Made by a program: the position numbers and the translations under genes | Part shown: positions 16,670 to 25,379 of the stretch, piece after piece | How positions within the stretch are numbered: position 1 is the stretch's first letter | Layout: each line of letters opens with the position of its first letter | Notes under the pieces: model-generated | What the model was told of the DNA's origin: nothing | What the model saw: only the letters and a program-made list of their open reading frames with translations | The model's database searches: none | From: Candidatus Poribacteria bacterium | Lineage (GTDB): Bacteria; Poribacteria; WGA-4E; WGA-3G | Length of the DNA stretch: 64,000 nt | Direction of reading: 5' to 3' | Assembly (NCBI GenBank): GCA_022821495.1 | Contig: JAJEDN010000026.1 | Coordinates: 1 to 64,000, forward strand

Positions 16670-19600
16670 TCATTTAGCTGTAATAAATAAATCTGCCCAA
16701 TGTGCCCAGTCACAGGTAGGGGTTTTACCGGAATCGGTCACTAATTCCAATAACACCGTTTCGCCTGCAAATTCAGAAAGAGAAATACGCGCATCTACCC
16801 AGCCAGGTTCGTTGAATGCAAAGTGCTCAAATCGGTTTTGTCCATTTAGAAATACTTTAAAAAACAGCCCATCAATACTACAACTTCTATCGGGCAATCC
16901 CATTGAAAAAGAGAATGTCACATCTTGGACAGCGGGTAGTGCCAATAAGAATTGCAGAACAGTTTGTCCACCAGGGGGCGGATGTCCGTTTAGGGTCTGC
17001 TTACGCACGCCGGTGGCAGTTAGTTCTGAGCGTTTTCCAGAATCCCAAACGCTTCCCTCCCGGAAGATACTATCATATTGAAGTCCCGCAACAAAATGGG
17101 CATCTCGAAGATTATCACGCCTCTCTGTCTGTTGAGGCGTACCGAAAAGAATGAGCACAAGGGCAGGGAGTTGTGCTTTCAGCCAATACTGTCCGTTTCC
17201 GTGATTCTCTAATGTATCGGGGAAGCTGCTTATCGGCACATTAGGTATGAAAAACCCTATCTCTGTCAGTTGATCTACCGGCTCATAGGTGATTTTAGGG
17301 TCTCCCCACATAGCCCAATCCCATGCACCATTTCCATTGGGTCCCGGTGTCGTCGTAAATCGGAGTCTAACCTGTTGGGCACGATAGGGTGTCAAATCAA
17401 GCCGGACATGTTCCCATCTCTGTGCATTGTACAGTCGACGAAAAACCTCTGTCTCTTGAATAGAGACAATAAATGTTACGCCATTAGAGCCTTCAGACCC
17501 ATCTCGTAACCCGATATCAAAATCAAGATAGATGGGCGTTGAAGTGTCAGGGAGTGAGAGGGTCCATTCGCCAAAAGTAGAGGTATCCTCACGGATATAA
17601 TCATCCTGGATATTCTGATAAGGCGGGTGTGCATCAATCGCAGATTTACGAACACCAGCGATGGAAACCTCCGTTTTATGAAAAGATGCCCCTCTTTGTC
17701 GTGGCAATTCCTTACCCTTGTGGACGATGCCTGTCCTTGCGAGATGAATTTCTGATAATAAATCAATTTCGTGAGAGATATCCGTCCTTTCGAGTTGAAA
17801 TAGAGCTGCATTTTTTGTCACCCGCGATTCCGTCACAGAGACGCCGTCTGGCAAGGCGTTGATATGTGCTTGAGAGAAATCGCGCGGTGTATCACTCAGA
17901 AAATAAGATTTCTCGGGATGCAACCCGAGTATTGTAGTTTCGTTATAGGCGTGCCAGTGTAGTAGACTCCGGTCCGTTGCTAACCGTGTCACGCCAAAGA
18001 CTCTTTCATACCCGACCTCGTCCTGGGGTAAATTGAAAATAGTACCGCTATCGGTAACTTTCAGCGTTGCAATTTCACCGTTTTTAGCCACATATTGGAA
18101 CAGTGTATCAGCTCCCCAGTCTTTTTCAAAGTTAGGCTTAAAACCGAGTTCCTGCCAAGTCCGGGCAATCGAGAGTAATTTCTGTGTTTCAACCCGTTCA
18201 GGGCCCAAGTCTTCCATCGACCAGAGGCGAAGCGTTGGCAAAACGCCCCAATTCTCATACGCCTCCAGATACTCTTGATAAAGTTGTGGGCCTCTATCAG
18301 GGTTGGGCAATCCCAAATAGCCGTAAGGCGATGTATAAGGAGAAAACAGGAACGCACTAATTGGATGTGGCGTGCTCCGTCGCGTGGGGGCCCATTGTGG
18401 CGGGTTTTTCCAACGTTGTGCGAAGCTCTCGCGGAAGAATGTCACTTCATGAAGACTCTCACCGCCAAAAACAACACCGGGCATTGCTTTTGCCAATTCC
18501 TTATGCATTAGGACGTTCCCTTGACCAGCATTTAACCCATCAATCCATCCATTTGCGTCATTAACAACAAGACTGCTAACATCTAAAAAGAAGGCATCCA
18601 CGCCGTATTTTTGCCAAACCTCTTTGAGTTGTTGAACAAAATATTTTCTAAATTCGGCACTCGCGAGATTCATGAAAGCATGGCGATTCGGTGTGTCTGT
18701 TCGATCCCAAAACCAACCCATAGGATTCCCACTCCACAAGTTCCGATATTGGAATTTCTGAAATTCAGCGTATACAGGATGATAGGGCGCGACACCAAGG
18801 AGGTTCACATGTACCATCACCCGAAATCCGTGTTGGCGAGCAGCTTCAACAAAACTACCAAACTCAGATTTTGCTGTATAATCTGGGTAATTAACATCAA
18901 AATCATCCCTTCGCCACTGTGTCACATATAGTAAAGTTTTTGTGGGGTCAATCTGATCTGCTAACTTATCTAATATGCTAACATCCAAACCAGAATCGAT
19001 ATAGGTAACGACCAGACCGATCTCTCCAACCCATGCTGGCATCTCATCCAATCGCCATGGTTTGAAAGTTTGTTCCATCCAATCCCGATATTGTCTCGCA
19101 GGCCTGCGCCAATCGCCACTATATGTATTCAATCTCCATACAACAGATTTCGCGGAGGTAAGCGCGTCGAAAGGTGCTTGATTTTGCGTTTCAAAACCGA
19201 GGGCAAAACTGTCCACATATTTTTCATAGTGGAGGACTTTAAACTGAAAGGTTTCATCTGCTCCCCGAACGAAAAAACCACCCTGTTCCCCTTGAAGAAT
19301 CGCGAGTTGTACTTCCCAACTAAAGGGATAATTGAAACTTCTGGAAGTGAATGGAGACATAGCGTTAATGATTTGTCCACCGTCCGCAGGAAGAACAAGC
19401 TCCAGATTCTTGACATTTAGATTCCCACACCCCCACTGAACCCCATAAACGCCTGCTGTGTCGGAAGTGCCTTCCTGTTCAATCAACAAATCACCGGTAC
19501 TTTCGTCAACCGTTATAAAAAGGCGAATCTCGTTTTGTCTTTGTTGAAACACCAATTCTGCTTTAAGCGGCGCAATTTTCTGTGCCCCTGTTAGCGTAAT

Positions 19601-19876
19601 TTCGTCCATCCAGACATGTCCACCGTTTCTCCTTAATAATCCACTGCGTCCACTAATACCTGTAGGCACCTCGCCAACACCGAGAGGCAAGGTGTAAGTT
19701 TCAGTTGTGAGTTTGTTATGGAGTTGGATGATAACACCGTTTTCAAATTGAACTTCGTACGCGTCAGTTTTGACGAAAACGGTATTGTCATGGATGGTAA
19801 GTTCGGCAGGTTCGGTGGGTTCAGCGCAAATCATACAGACTATGCCAATTAGAATTGCGGTGATTAGAAGACGCAT
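16670..19876 (-). CDS. Secreted glycosidase-like protein with two carbohydrate-binding-like repeats
   Basis: The 1068-residue product has a signal peptide (1-18), a beta-sandwich region (about 25-270) and a TIM barrel (about 280-600) resembling DUF6259/alpha-galactosidase-like glycosidases, with D-A-F-F-L-D-V-S (D432) as a likely catalytic aspartate and G-G-E-S (E473) beyond. Two C-terminal modules (about 735-865 and 952-1068) begin G-V-R-K and end W-D-W-A-x-W or C-D-W-A-H-W, resembling NPCBM-like sugar-binding modules. Reading stops at TGA, but an in-frame dockerin/sorting tail follows, so the original protein was longer. It likely degrades external glycans. Exact specificity unknown. Confidence 0.75.
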   Translation of the reverse strand: MRLLITAILIGIVCMICAEPTEPAELTIHDNTVFVKTDAYEVQFENGVIIQLHNKLTTETYTLPLGVGEVPTGISGRSGLLRRNGGHVWMDEITLTGAQKIAPLKAELVFQQRQNEIRLFITVDESTGDLLIEQEGTSDTAGVYGVQWGCGNLNVKNLELVLPADGGQIINAMSPFTSRSFNYPFSWEVQLAILQGEQGGFFVRGADETFQFKVLHYEKYVDSFALGFETQNQAPFDALTSAKSVVWRLNTYSGDWRRPARQYRDWMEQTFKPWRLDEMPAWVGEIGLVVTYIDSGLDVSILDKLADQIDPTKTLLYVTQWRRDDFDVNYPDYTAKSEFGSFVEAARQHGFRVMVHVNLLGVAPYHPVYAEFQKFQYRNLWSGNPMGWFWDRTDTPNRHAFMNLASAEFRKYFVQQLKEVWQKYGVDAFFLDVSSLVVNDANGWIDGLNAGQGNVLMHKELAKAMPGVVFGGESLHEVTFFRESFAQRWKNPPQWAPTRRSTPHPISAFLFSPYTSPYGYLGLPNPDRGPQLYQEYLEAYENWGVLPTLRLWSMEDLGPERVETQKLLSIARTWQELGFKPNFEKDWGADTLFQYVAKNGEIATLKVTDSGTIFNLPQDEVGYERVFGVTRLATDRSLLHWHAYNETTILGLHPEKSYFLSDTPRDFSQAHINALPDGVSVTESRVTKNAALFQLERTDISHEIDLLSEIHLARTGIVHKGKELPRQRGASFHKTEVSIAGVRKSAIDAHPPYQNIQDDYIREDTSTFGEWTLSLPDTSTPIYLDFDIGLRDGSEGSNGVTFIVSIQETEVFRRLYNAQRWEHVRLDLTPYRAQQVRLRFTTTPGPNGNGAWDWAMWGDPKITYEPVDQLTEIGFFIPNVPISSFPDTLENHGNGQYWLKAQLPALVLILFGTPQQTERRDNLRDAHFVAGLQYDSIFREGSVWDSGKRSELTATGVRKQTLNGHPPPGGQTVLQFLLALPAVQDVTFSFSMGLPDRSCSIDGLFFKVFLNGQNRFEHFAFNEPGWVDARISLSEFAGETVLLELVTDSGKTPTCDWAHWADLFITAK

Positions 19877-20370
19877 GTTGTTTCTCTTGTCGAAGCGTTA
19901 CGTTTCATTTTCTTGTATCTGTTTCAGTCTAAAATTTAATAATCACATATTAACACATTCCAACGCGAATGTCAAACCATTTTGAAAGATAGGGTGCATA
20001 AAGTTTTTGCCGATAAATGGTGCTATTATGGACATGCAGCACCTCATAGGACAAGCATCTAAGAAAAGATTGGGCTTTGTAGCATAACCTGTTAGGTTGT
20101 GACTGCAGTGTTGCCATCTAAAAGCACGCTACAACCTTGAACACTGAATGTCTCTATAGATGCACAGGCTAACAGCCTATGCTACAGGTTATGCTAAAAA
20201 AATCTGGCAAGGGTATAAATCGCGAGCGACAAGAAACCCCCAAGCAAAAACACTCGCTCCTACAAGAAAAGATTGGGGGTTTTTCCCTGCAATCTTGCCC
20301 TAAATTTCAATATTGACAGACTACTAATATTTCCAACGGACACCCACGAGGCGGGTTGCTACGAAACAGT
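19877..20370. other. Intergenic region with repeats
   Basis: Apart from the MITE-like element, this stretch contains AAACCCCCAA (20234-20243) pairing with TTGGGGGTTT (20273-20282) followed by T residues, a terminator-like hairpin. No gene is supported. Confidence 0.4.
20081..20195. repeat. MITE-like element with 12-base inverted repeats
   Basis: AGCATAACCTGT (20081-20092) is the exact inverse of ACAGGTTATGCT (20184-20195). The string TTTGTAGCATAACCTGTTAGGTTGTG starting at 20076 recurs at 34176-34201. No coding sequence lies inside, so it is probably a non-autonomous element. Confidence 0.5.
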
Positions 20371-20509
20371 GCGTTCAATTGACCAGTGTCTATCGGTACT
20401 TTGGACGACAGTGGCACCCGATATGTCCATCTGTGTTAACATTTCGTTGACTTCGGCGATGGTGAATGCGGCGAGGAAGGAGTCGTAGTATAACTTCTGT
20501 TGGTAAGGG
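20371..20509 (-). pseudogene. Duplicated 3' fragment of the SAM methyltransferase gene
   Basis: These 139 bases repeat 21013-21151 with a constant 642-base offset and only a few substitutions. They encode the last about 46 residues of the methyltransferase in the same frame, including the A-A-F-T-I-A-E-V-N-E-M-L-T-Q and S-T-D-R-H-W-S-I-E-R segments. No start or upstream domain is present, so it is a non-functional partial copy. An orphan antitoxin-like gene lies between the two copies. Confidence 0.85.
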
Positions 20510-20677
20510 TATTCTCCACATTTTTAGCAATCCATCAAACTTAATTTTTCACCGACGTTTGTTTCTTGTTGACACTTCGCTAAAACTCGTCGTATAATTC
20601 TATTGAACTATCCAGGGTTGGAAATGTTGCACTGCAATGTGTTGCGGACTGTATCACAATTATAGTCGGAGAGGAAG

Positions 20678-20950
20678 ATGAAAACAATCACATACGCTGA
20701 GATCCAGCAGTTAGTCACAAAAATTCCAGAAACGGCGTTACCGTTAGCGTACTGCTTGTTGGCTGAGTTGGCGGTAGGGGAACCACAGTCACCTCAGGCG
20801 GCGTTCATGCGTCTCTCCGTAGATGAACGCTGCGAAGTTCTGGCACAACAGGCGGAACAGATGAAAACCCATTATGAAGAAACAGCAGACGAACGCACCA
20901 AATGGCAGACAGGAGATTTCATTATTGAATACGAACCTGTCATTATATAG
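20678..20950 (+). CDS. Orphan antitoxin-like protein
   Basis: The 90-residue protein starts after a GGAGAGGAAG site. It has a leucine-rich first half with A-Y-C-L-L-A-E-L, then R-L-S-V-D-E-R-C-E-V-L-A-Q-Q-A-E-Q-M, and a tail H-Y-E-E-T-A-D-E-R-T-K-W-Q-T-G-D-F-I-I-E-Y. This tail resembles small antitoxins common in cyanobacteria and similar genomes, which usually precede a PemK/MazF or PIN toxin. No toxin follows here; the next gene is on the other strand. Function is therefore inferred and the pair appears broken. Confidence 0.55.
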   Translation: MKTITYAEIQQLVTKIPETALPLAYCLLAELAVGEPQSPQAAFMRLSVDERCEVLAQQAEQMKTHYEETADERTKWQTGDFIIEYEPVII

Positions 20951-21003
20951 GAAGTGCGTAACCGCGCGAATCCATCTTATTTTTTAAACCCTAATTCAGA
21001 CAA

Positions 21004-21657
21004 TCACCCAGCGCGTTCAATTGACCAGTGTCTATCGGTACTTTGGACGACAGTGGCACCCGGCATGTCCATCTGTGTCAGCATCTCATTGACTTCGGCG
21101 ATGGTGAATGCGGCGAGGAAGGAGTCGTAGTATAACTTCTGTTGGCAAGGGGTGTCGTCTGCGGCGTACTTGTCGACGAAGGCTTGTGCGCCTGTGGGGG
21201 TTTCTGGACGGATGAGGTCGCGGATGAGGACTGGGCCTTGGGGACGGGCAACTCTGCCCATCTCTTTGAGTGCCTTCATCGCGTCGTGGATGTGATGCAC
21301 GATGCTGTTGGAGATGAGTCCGTCAAAGGTGTTGTCGGGATAGGGTAAGGTTTTGGCATCAACAAGTTCGAGGGTTATCCGATCCGTGAGTTCGGCATCT
21401 GCGACGTGGCGTTTCGCTATCTTGAGCATCTCCTCGGACAGGTCAATAGCGGTGATGTGGATATTGGGACAACGTTGTGCGAGTAAGATGGGAATCTGTG
21501 CGGGACCGGTGCCGACATCAAGAAAATGTCCGTTGCTCGCGCCGAGTGCGACGACGCGGTCAACAAAAGCCTGATCAACTTCGCCGTGCCCCATCGCATC
21601 GTAGGCTTCGGCGGCTTCCGCTGTGTCCATAACTTCCTGTTCTACAATTCGGTTCAT
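21004..21657 (-). CDS. Class I SAM-dependent methyltransferase
   Basis: The protein is 217 residues from the ATG at 21657; an upstream in-frame TTG is less likely. Motif I is F-L-D-V-G-T-G-P-A-Q-I, followed by A-I-D-L-S-E-E-M-L and the D-A-K-T-L-P-Y-P-D-N-T-F-D post-motif region, and the R-V-A-R-P-Q-G-P-V-L-I strand. Acceptor is unknown. It overlaps the end of the upstream AKR-like frame by 83 bases. A 139-base copy of its 3' end lies downstream. Confidence 0.88.
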   Translation of the reverse strand: MNRIVEQEVMDTAEAAEAYDAMGHGEVDQAFVDRVVALGASNGHFLDVGTGPAQIPILLAQRCPNIHITAIDLSEEMLKIAKRHVADAELTDRITLELVDAKTLPYPDNTFDGLISNSIVHHIHDAMKALKEMGRVARPQGPVLIRDLIRPETPTGAQAFVDKYAADDTPCQQKLYYDSFLAAFTIAEVNEMLTQMDMPGATVVQSTDRHWSIERAG

Positions 21658-22438
21658 TTTCTGACTTTCTAATGAGTTCAGCAACAGTTATTGCATTCTG
21701 GTGGATCTGGTCGGGTTGAAATTGGGTATACATGCCGACTGCCATCGCGTCCGTCGGTTTAATATTTTCAAGCGCGAGCTGAAGTGCCTCACGCGGTTCG
21801 TTTCTGCCAGCAGCTAACACTTTTATGGCAATTATCGGCAGCGGTATCGCTTGTATCGCAGCGAATGCTGCGGAGCGATCATCTGGCAAATAGAGTTCTC
21901 TATGTCTTGTATGATTATACAATGCACAGACATAAAAGTCAACATCATATCCTTCAGTGTAGCAATGCTTGAGGATCAGCGGATCGTGCGTGCCGAGTCC
22001 GACAGCGCAGCCGAGATCCCGGATGTGTTTGAGGCTCTCGTGCAACGAATCGAGCCGTCCTTCGACATATAACTTATCGGTCGTGCCGCCGTGATGGTAG
22101 ATAGAAATCGGTTTATAGCGCGCGATCATCTGTAGGTATTCGTCGAGATCGGCGTATTCTGTATCTTTCGGGGTCTGCGCAATCCACTGAATTGTGCCAC
22201 CGGTATTCCAATATTCGTTGAGGACGCGCATGATATGTCGATCGGCACGCGCGAGAACGGTATTGATCCCATTCTCTTCCGCTTGCCGGAGGTCTGCCAT
22301 GATTTGGTGTGTCGTATAGTAATCTATCATCGCTTTCGATGCCGCTGCAGAGCGGTGCGAAATGCCGCTATACGGATTACCACCGATAATAAGTCGTGTG
22401 ACGCGATGTGATGCGATAGAAATAGTCGGTAATTTCAT
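21575..22438 (-). CDS. Aldo/keto reductase-like TIM-barrel protein
   Basis: From the ATG at 22438 the product is 287 residues. It resembles the barrel of aldo/keto reductase-like proteins: an N-terminal R-L-I-I-G-G-N-P-Y-S-G turn, repeated strand/helix units with Y-H-H-G-G-T-T-D and G-L-G-T-H-D-P, and I-I-A-I-K-V-L-A-A-G-R. The C-terminal about 27 residues overlap the methyltransferase start in another frame and look random, so its natural stop may have been lost by a small frameshift near an ATGA overlap. Substrate unknown. Confidence 0.7.
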   Translation of the reverse strand: MKLPTISIASHRVTRLIIGGNPYSGISHRSAAASKAMIDYYTTHQIMADLRQAEENGINTVLARADRHIMRVLNEYWNTGGTIQWIAQTPKDTEYADLDEYLQMIARYKPISIYHHGGTTDKLYVEGRLDSLHESLKHIRDLGCAVGLGTHDPLILKHCYTEGYDVDFYVCALYNHTRHRELYLPDDRSAAFAAIQAIPLPIIAIKVLAAGRNEPREALQLALENIKPTDAMAVGMYTQFQPDQIHQNAITVAELIRKSENEPNCRTGSYGHSGSRRSLRCDGARRS

Positions 22439-22463
22439 CGTGTTATTTTGTGCCCCCCGGCTT

Positions 22464-22919
22464 CTATTGAGAAAAATGGGAACTCCGGGAACCGGCACTG
22501 GGATTCAGATCTCTGTTCGCGGAAATTTTGTAAATTATACCCTTGGGGTCTGTATGAAATATAAGTTGATACATTTTAACCGTTGTATCGGGTGTCTGTG
22601 TTACCCGGCGTCCGAGGTTAACTGACTGTCTGCTGGAAATGATTTCGCGATGTGCTTGCTGTAGAAAAGTCAGCGAAGGTGTCTGCCAGATGTAAATTTT
22701 TGAACCTGTGTCGGTGTTGCTGATTCCATGGGGTATTCCCCATTTTTGAATCGCCTTTGAAATATGCCTTCCGTGCCACACTTCCAGAATTCGCTGTATC
22801 TCTTTCTGTTGTATTTCTTTCTCTGGTGAGGGTTCTGGAGCATTCACCAGAGGCTTCGATGCCGTACAACCAACGAGTAAGATACTCGCGACGAATACGA
22901 GCAGTGTGAATTTGTTCAT
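22464..22919 (-). CDS. Predicted lipoprotein of unknown function
   Basis: From the ATG at 22919 (AAGGAG eight bases upstream) it is 151 residues. The signal ends L-L-V-G-C, a lipobox, followed by a Pro/Glu-rich linker. The remaining region has W-H-G-R-H-I-S-K-A-I-Q-K-W-G-I-P and K-I-Y-I-W-Q-T-P, reminiscent of BamE/SmpA-like small domains, but I cannot assign it. Its stop lies 25 bases before the AKR-like gene. Confidence 0.65.
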   Translation of the reverse strand: MNKFTLLVFVASILLVGCTASKPLVNAPEPSPEKEIQQKEIQRILEVWHGRHISKAIQKWGIPHGISNTDTGSKIYIWQTPSLTFLQQAHREIISSRQSVNLGRRVTQTPDTTVKMYQLIFHTDPKGIIYKISANRDLNPSAGSRSSHFSQ

Positions 22920-23025
22920 TTTCAAATCTCCTTGCGATGTGGTTGTATTCTCTTATCTTGTGAACGTTCTGAGGTCCGCATTAAATGTGCAGGTGCCGTA
23001 CACCGTATAGACAAATGCACCTTAT

Positions 23026-24009
23026 TTAATCGTGGACAGACTGCTTCAGTCTACCCCACAAGGTCGTGTGTGTGTTGATTGTCGGAGAGACAGAAAGGGC
23101 ACCTGTTGGTACCCACGCCGGACCCATATCTATCTCTGGATGGCGAGTCAATCTACGGCGATTCCCTATGATGCCATTGATATTTGTTCGATAGATGTCA
23201 GCAGTTCTATCCCACCAGGACATGAACACAATCGTGTGTCCATCAGGGGCCCAGACCGGCGATGTCTCACCGTTCAGATGGCGGGTGATCCGTCTGAGAT
23301 CTGTCCCATCAACGTTTAGGATGCAGATGTCATAGCCTGCGAAAAAAACTGCGCTAAAGGCGATCTGCTTCCCATCCGGAGACCACGCAGGCGTCCATGC
23401 CTGGTTAGGTTGGTTGTCGAGCCGCCTCGGATTTCCGCCATCCGCATCCATCATATAGATACCAGCGGGGTTTTTGAAAGAACGATAAGCGATGAATTGG
23501 CTATCAGGGGACCAAGCAGGGGTGTTGTTCTTCTCATCCGCGTCCGTCAACTGTTGGAGATTCGCACCGCTGGGTTCGATTTTGTAGATGTCAAGCGTCC
23601 CTGCTCTCTCGGAGACAAACGCAATCCATCGTCCATTTGGAGACCATGCGGGACTGAAGTCATCTGCCGGATGGTTCGTCAACCGGTCAGATACCTTTGT
23701 CGTGAGGTCCATCACATAAATGTCCGAATTGCCGTTTTGAGAGGAAACATAAGCCATCCGCTGTCCGTCCGGCGAAAACGTGGGATAAGTCTCATTGGCT
23801 AAATCGTCTGTCAACTGCTGGAGATTCTTGCCGTTTATATCCATCATGTAGATGTCATAATTTTCATTCCGCTTGGAACTAAACGCAATGGACGGAACAT
23901 CGGAAGCGTATACATAACGGTTCACTGCAAGCAAGAAATGCCCGAATAGTAGTGTCGTTCCCAACACAACAATATAGGCAAGTTTTTCTTTCATTTTCCT
24001 ACGCTCCAT
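23026..24009 (-). CDS. Secreted TolB-like beta-propeller with C-terminal TLWG motif
   Basis: The 327-residue protein has a signal peptide (about 1-35) and repeated propeller blades with the TolB/PD40 pattern D-I-Y-x-M-x-x-x-G-x-N followed by P-x-W-S-P-D-G-x-x-I-A-F. Six or so blades are visible. It ends L-S-V-S-P then T-L-W-G-R-L-K plus four residues, the motif shared with LamG proteins here. The start ATG has GGAGGAC upstream. It follows a paralogue at 24025 by 15 bases, so the pair is likely an operon. Periplasmic or surface binding role inferred; no TolB complex genes are nearby. Confidence 0.85.
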   Translation of the reverse strand: MERRKMKEKLAYIVVLGTTLLFGHFLLAVNRYVYASDVPSIAFSSKRNENYDIYMMDINGKNLQQLTDDLANETYPTFSPDGQRMAYVSSQNGNSDIYVMDLTTKVSDRLTNHPADDFSPAWSPNGRWIAFVSERAGTLDIYKIEPSGANLQQLTDADEKNNTPAWSPDSQFIAYRSFKNPAGIYMMDADGGNPRRLDNQPNQAWTPAWSPDGKQIAFSAVFFAGYDICILNVDGTDLRRITRHLNGETSPVWAPDGHTIVFMSWWDRTADIYRTNINGIIGNRRRLTRHPEIDMGPAWVPTGALSVSPTINTHTTLWGRLKQSVHD

Positions 24010-24024
24010 GTATGTCCTCCAGAT

Positions 24025-25002
24025 TCAATCCGAACTTTTGATTTCAGCCCATGTAGTTTTGAACAATTGTGGCTGCGGTGAAACAGATAAAGCCAACGGG
24101 TTAAACCAATTCCCTACATAATTGCTTCCTTCATGCGTCAGTTGCGTAATTTCGAGCGTTACCACATTGATTTTGAAAATCTGAAATTTACCGTCAATCG
24201 ATTGGGAATAGGCAAGTTCATCACCAGACGGCGACCAAGTGAGTGCTTTTGTCCCTACCAAGACAACAATCACGTCAACAACCTGTTGAAGTCCACTACC
24301 GTCGCGATTGACGGTGAATATGCCCTGTTGCCCAAGCTCCGGTCTGCGCCAGACAAAGGCGATTTTGTTGTGAGTCGGTGACCACGCCGGTTGCCACATT
24401 CGCTGGTGACCCTCCAGCTGGAGTGTCTCTTGCTCGTCGGTTTTTAGGTTGATAAATCGGATCTGGCGGCTTGCCCAACGAATCTCGTCTACCACAACAT
24501 ACGCAATTTCTGTTCCATCCGGGGACCAAACAGGCTCTTCACCATCCGCTTTTTCCATTTCAACAACCCGGTTTACCGACGTTCCGTCTGCCTTGGCGGT
24601 ATAGACGGCTGTCCGTTTAGTCTCACGGTCAAGTTGGATATAAGCAATTTCTTTCCCATCAGGGGACCAAGCGGGATCGTCTCTATGTGCGGGTGCCGTG
24701 CGAAACACGGGTCGCTCTCCGTGTCCATCAGTACGCATAATATAGAGATCACGCTCCCCACCTCGATCAGAAACGAAGAGGATTGCTTCCCCTGTTGGTG
24801 AGCAGACTGGACTGGAATCGTTTGCTCGGTGATTGGTTAATCTAACCTGTTCACTGCCATCGGGATTCATCATATAAATTTCTGAGTTACCATTCCGATA
24901 GGACGAAAAGATAATTTTTTCGGTTGTGAGCGGTTTCGCAGAGATAGAATACACCAGCCCCAAACTCAAGTAACACAAACAGAAAGCATAGAGTCGTTTC
25001 AT
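24025..25002 (-). CDS. Secreted TolB-like beta-propeller with C-terminal TTW motif
   Basis: The 325-residue paralogue of the downstream gene has a signal peptide (about 1-22) and PD40 blades with S-E-I-Y-M-M-N-P-D-G-S, D-L-Y-I-M-R-T-D-G and P-A-W-S-P-D-G-K-E-I-A-Y. The end reads L-A-L-S-V-S-P-Q-P-Q-L-F-K-T-T-W-A-E-I-K plus three residues. The L-S-V-S-P linker is shared with its neighbour, and the end is part of the T-T-W motif family. It is the first gene of a two-gene unit. Confidence 0.85.
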   Translation of the reverse strand: MKRLYAFCLCYLSLGLVYSISAKPLTTEKIIFSSYRNGNSEIYMMNPDGSEQVRLTNHRANDSSPVCSPTGEAILFVSDRGGERDLYIMRTDGHGERPVFRTAPAHRDDPAWSPDGKEIAYIQLDRETKRTAVYTAKADGTSVNRVVEMEKADGEEPVWSPDGTEIAYVVVDEIRWASRQIRFINLKTDEQETLQLEGHQRMWQPAWSPTHNKIAFVWRRPELGQQGIFTVNRDGSGLQQVVDVIVVLVGTKALTWSPSGDELAYSQSIDGKFQIFKINVVTLEITQLTHEGSNYVGNWFNPLALSVSPQPQLFKTTWAEIKSSD

Positions 25003-25124
25003 AGGAAATTTCCCTTAAATTAGATGTCCGGTATTTATATAATCCTTTTCGAGTCCGCACAATAAACGCTGCTTTGTTAACCTTGTCAGGTAAATAGCAA
25101 TTTCTATGCCAATTTAAAACAGTG

Positions 25125-25218
25125 TAGGACTTACGCATTTTTCCACGATAACGGATGTCCGATGCACCCTGCAGGCGGGGTTTAAAACCCCGCCTGCAGT
25201 GGGGCTGCGTAAGTCCTA
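25125..25218. repeat. MITE with 13-base inverted repeats and flanking direct repeat
   Basis: TAGGACTTACGCA (25125-25137) is the exact inverse of TGCGTAAGTCCTA (25206-25218). Inside is a 15-pair perfect stem, 25169-25183 with 25185-25199. ACAGTG flanks both sides (25119-25124 and 25219-25224), a likely target-site duplication. No coding capacity. A relative lies at 34154-34274. Confidence 0.7.
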
Positions 25219-25379
25219 ACAGTGGAAAGAATGGGAGATATAGCGGATTTAGTAAGTTTGGCGTATGTATTGATTGCACGAAATGGGGCAAACGGGAAGA
25301 TGACTGCCCGAATTTGTGCAGATACTCATAGAAAAAAGAAAGGGATATGGGACAACAGGACTGCTGTCCCATCATAAAA

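Noticed and set aside
16670..16672. UGA at the dockerin junction as selenocysteine
   Set aside because: No Cys-like position and no good SECIS-like hairpin follows; nonsense mutation or read-through is more likely.
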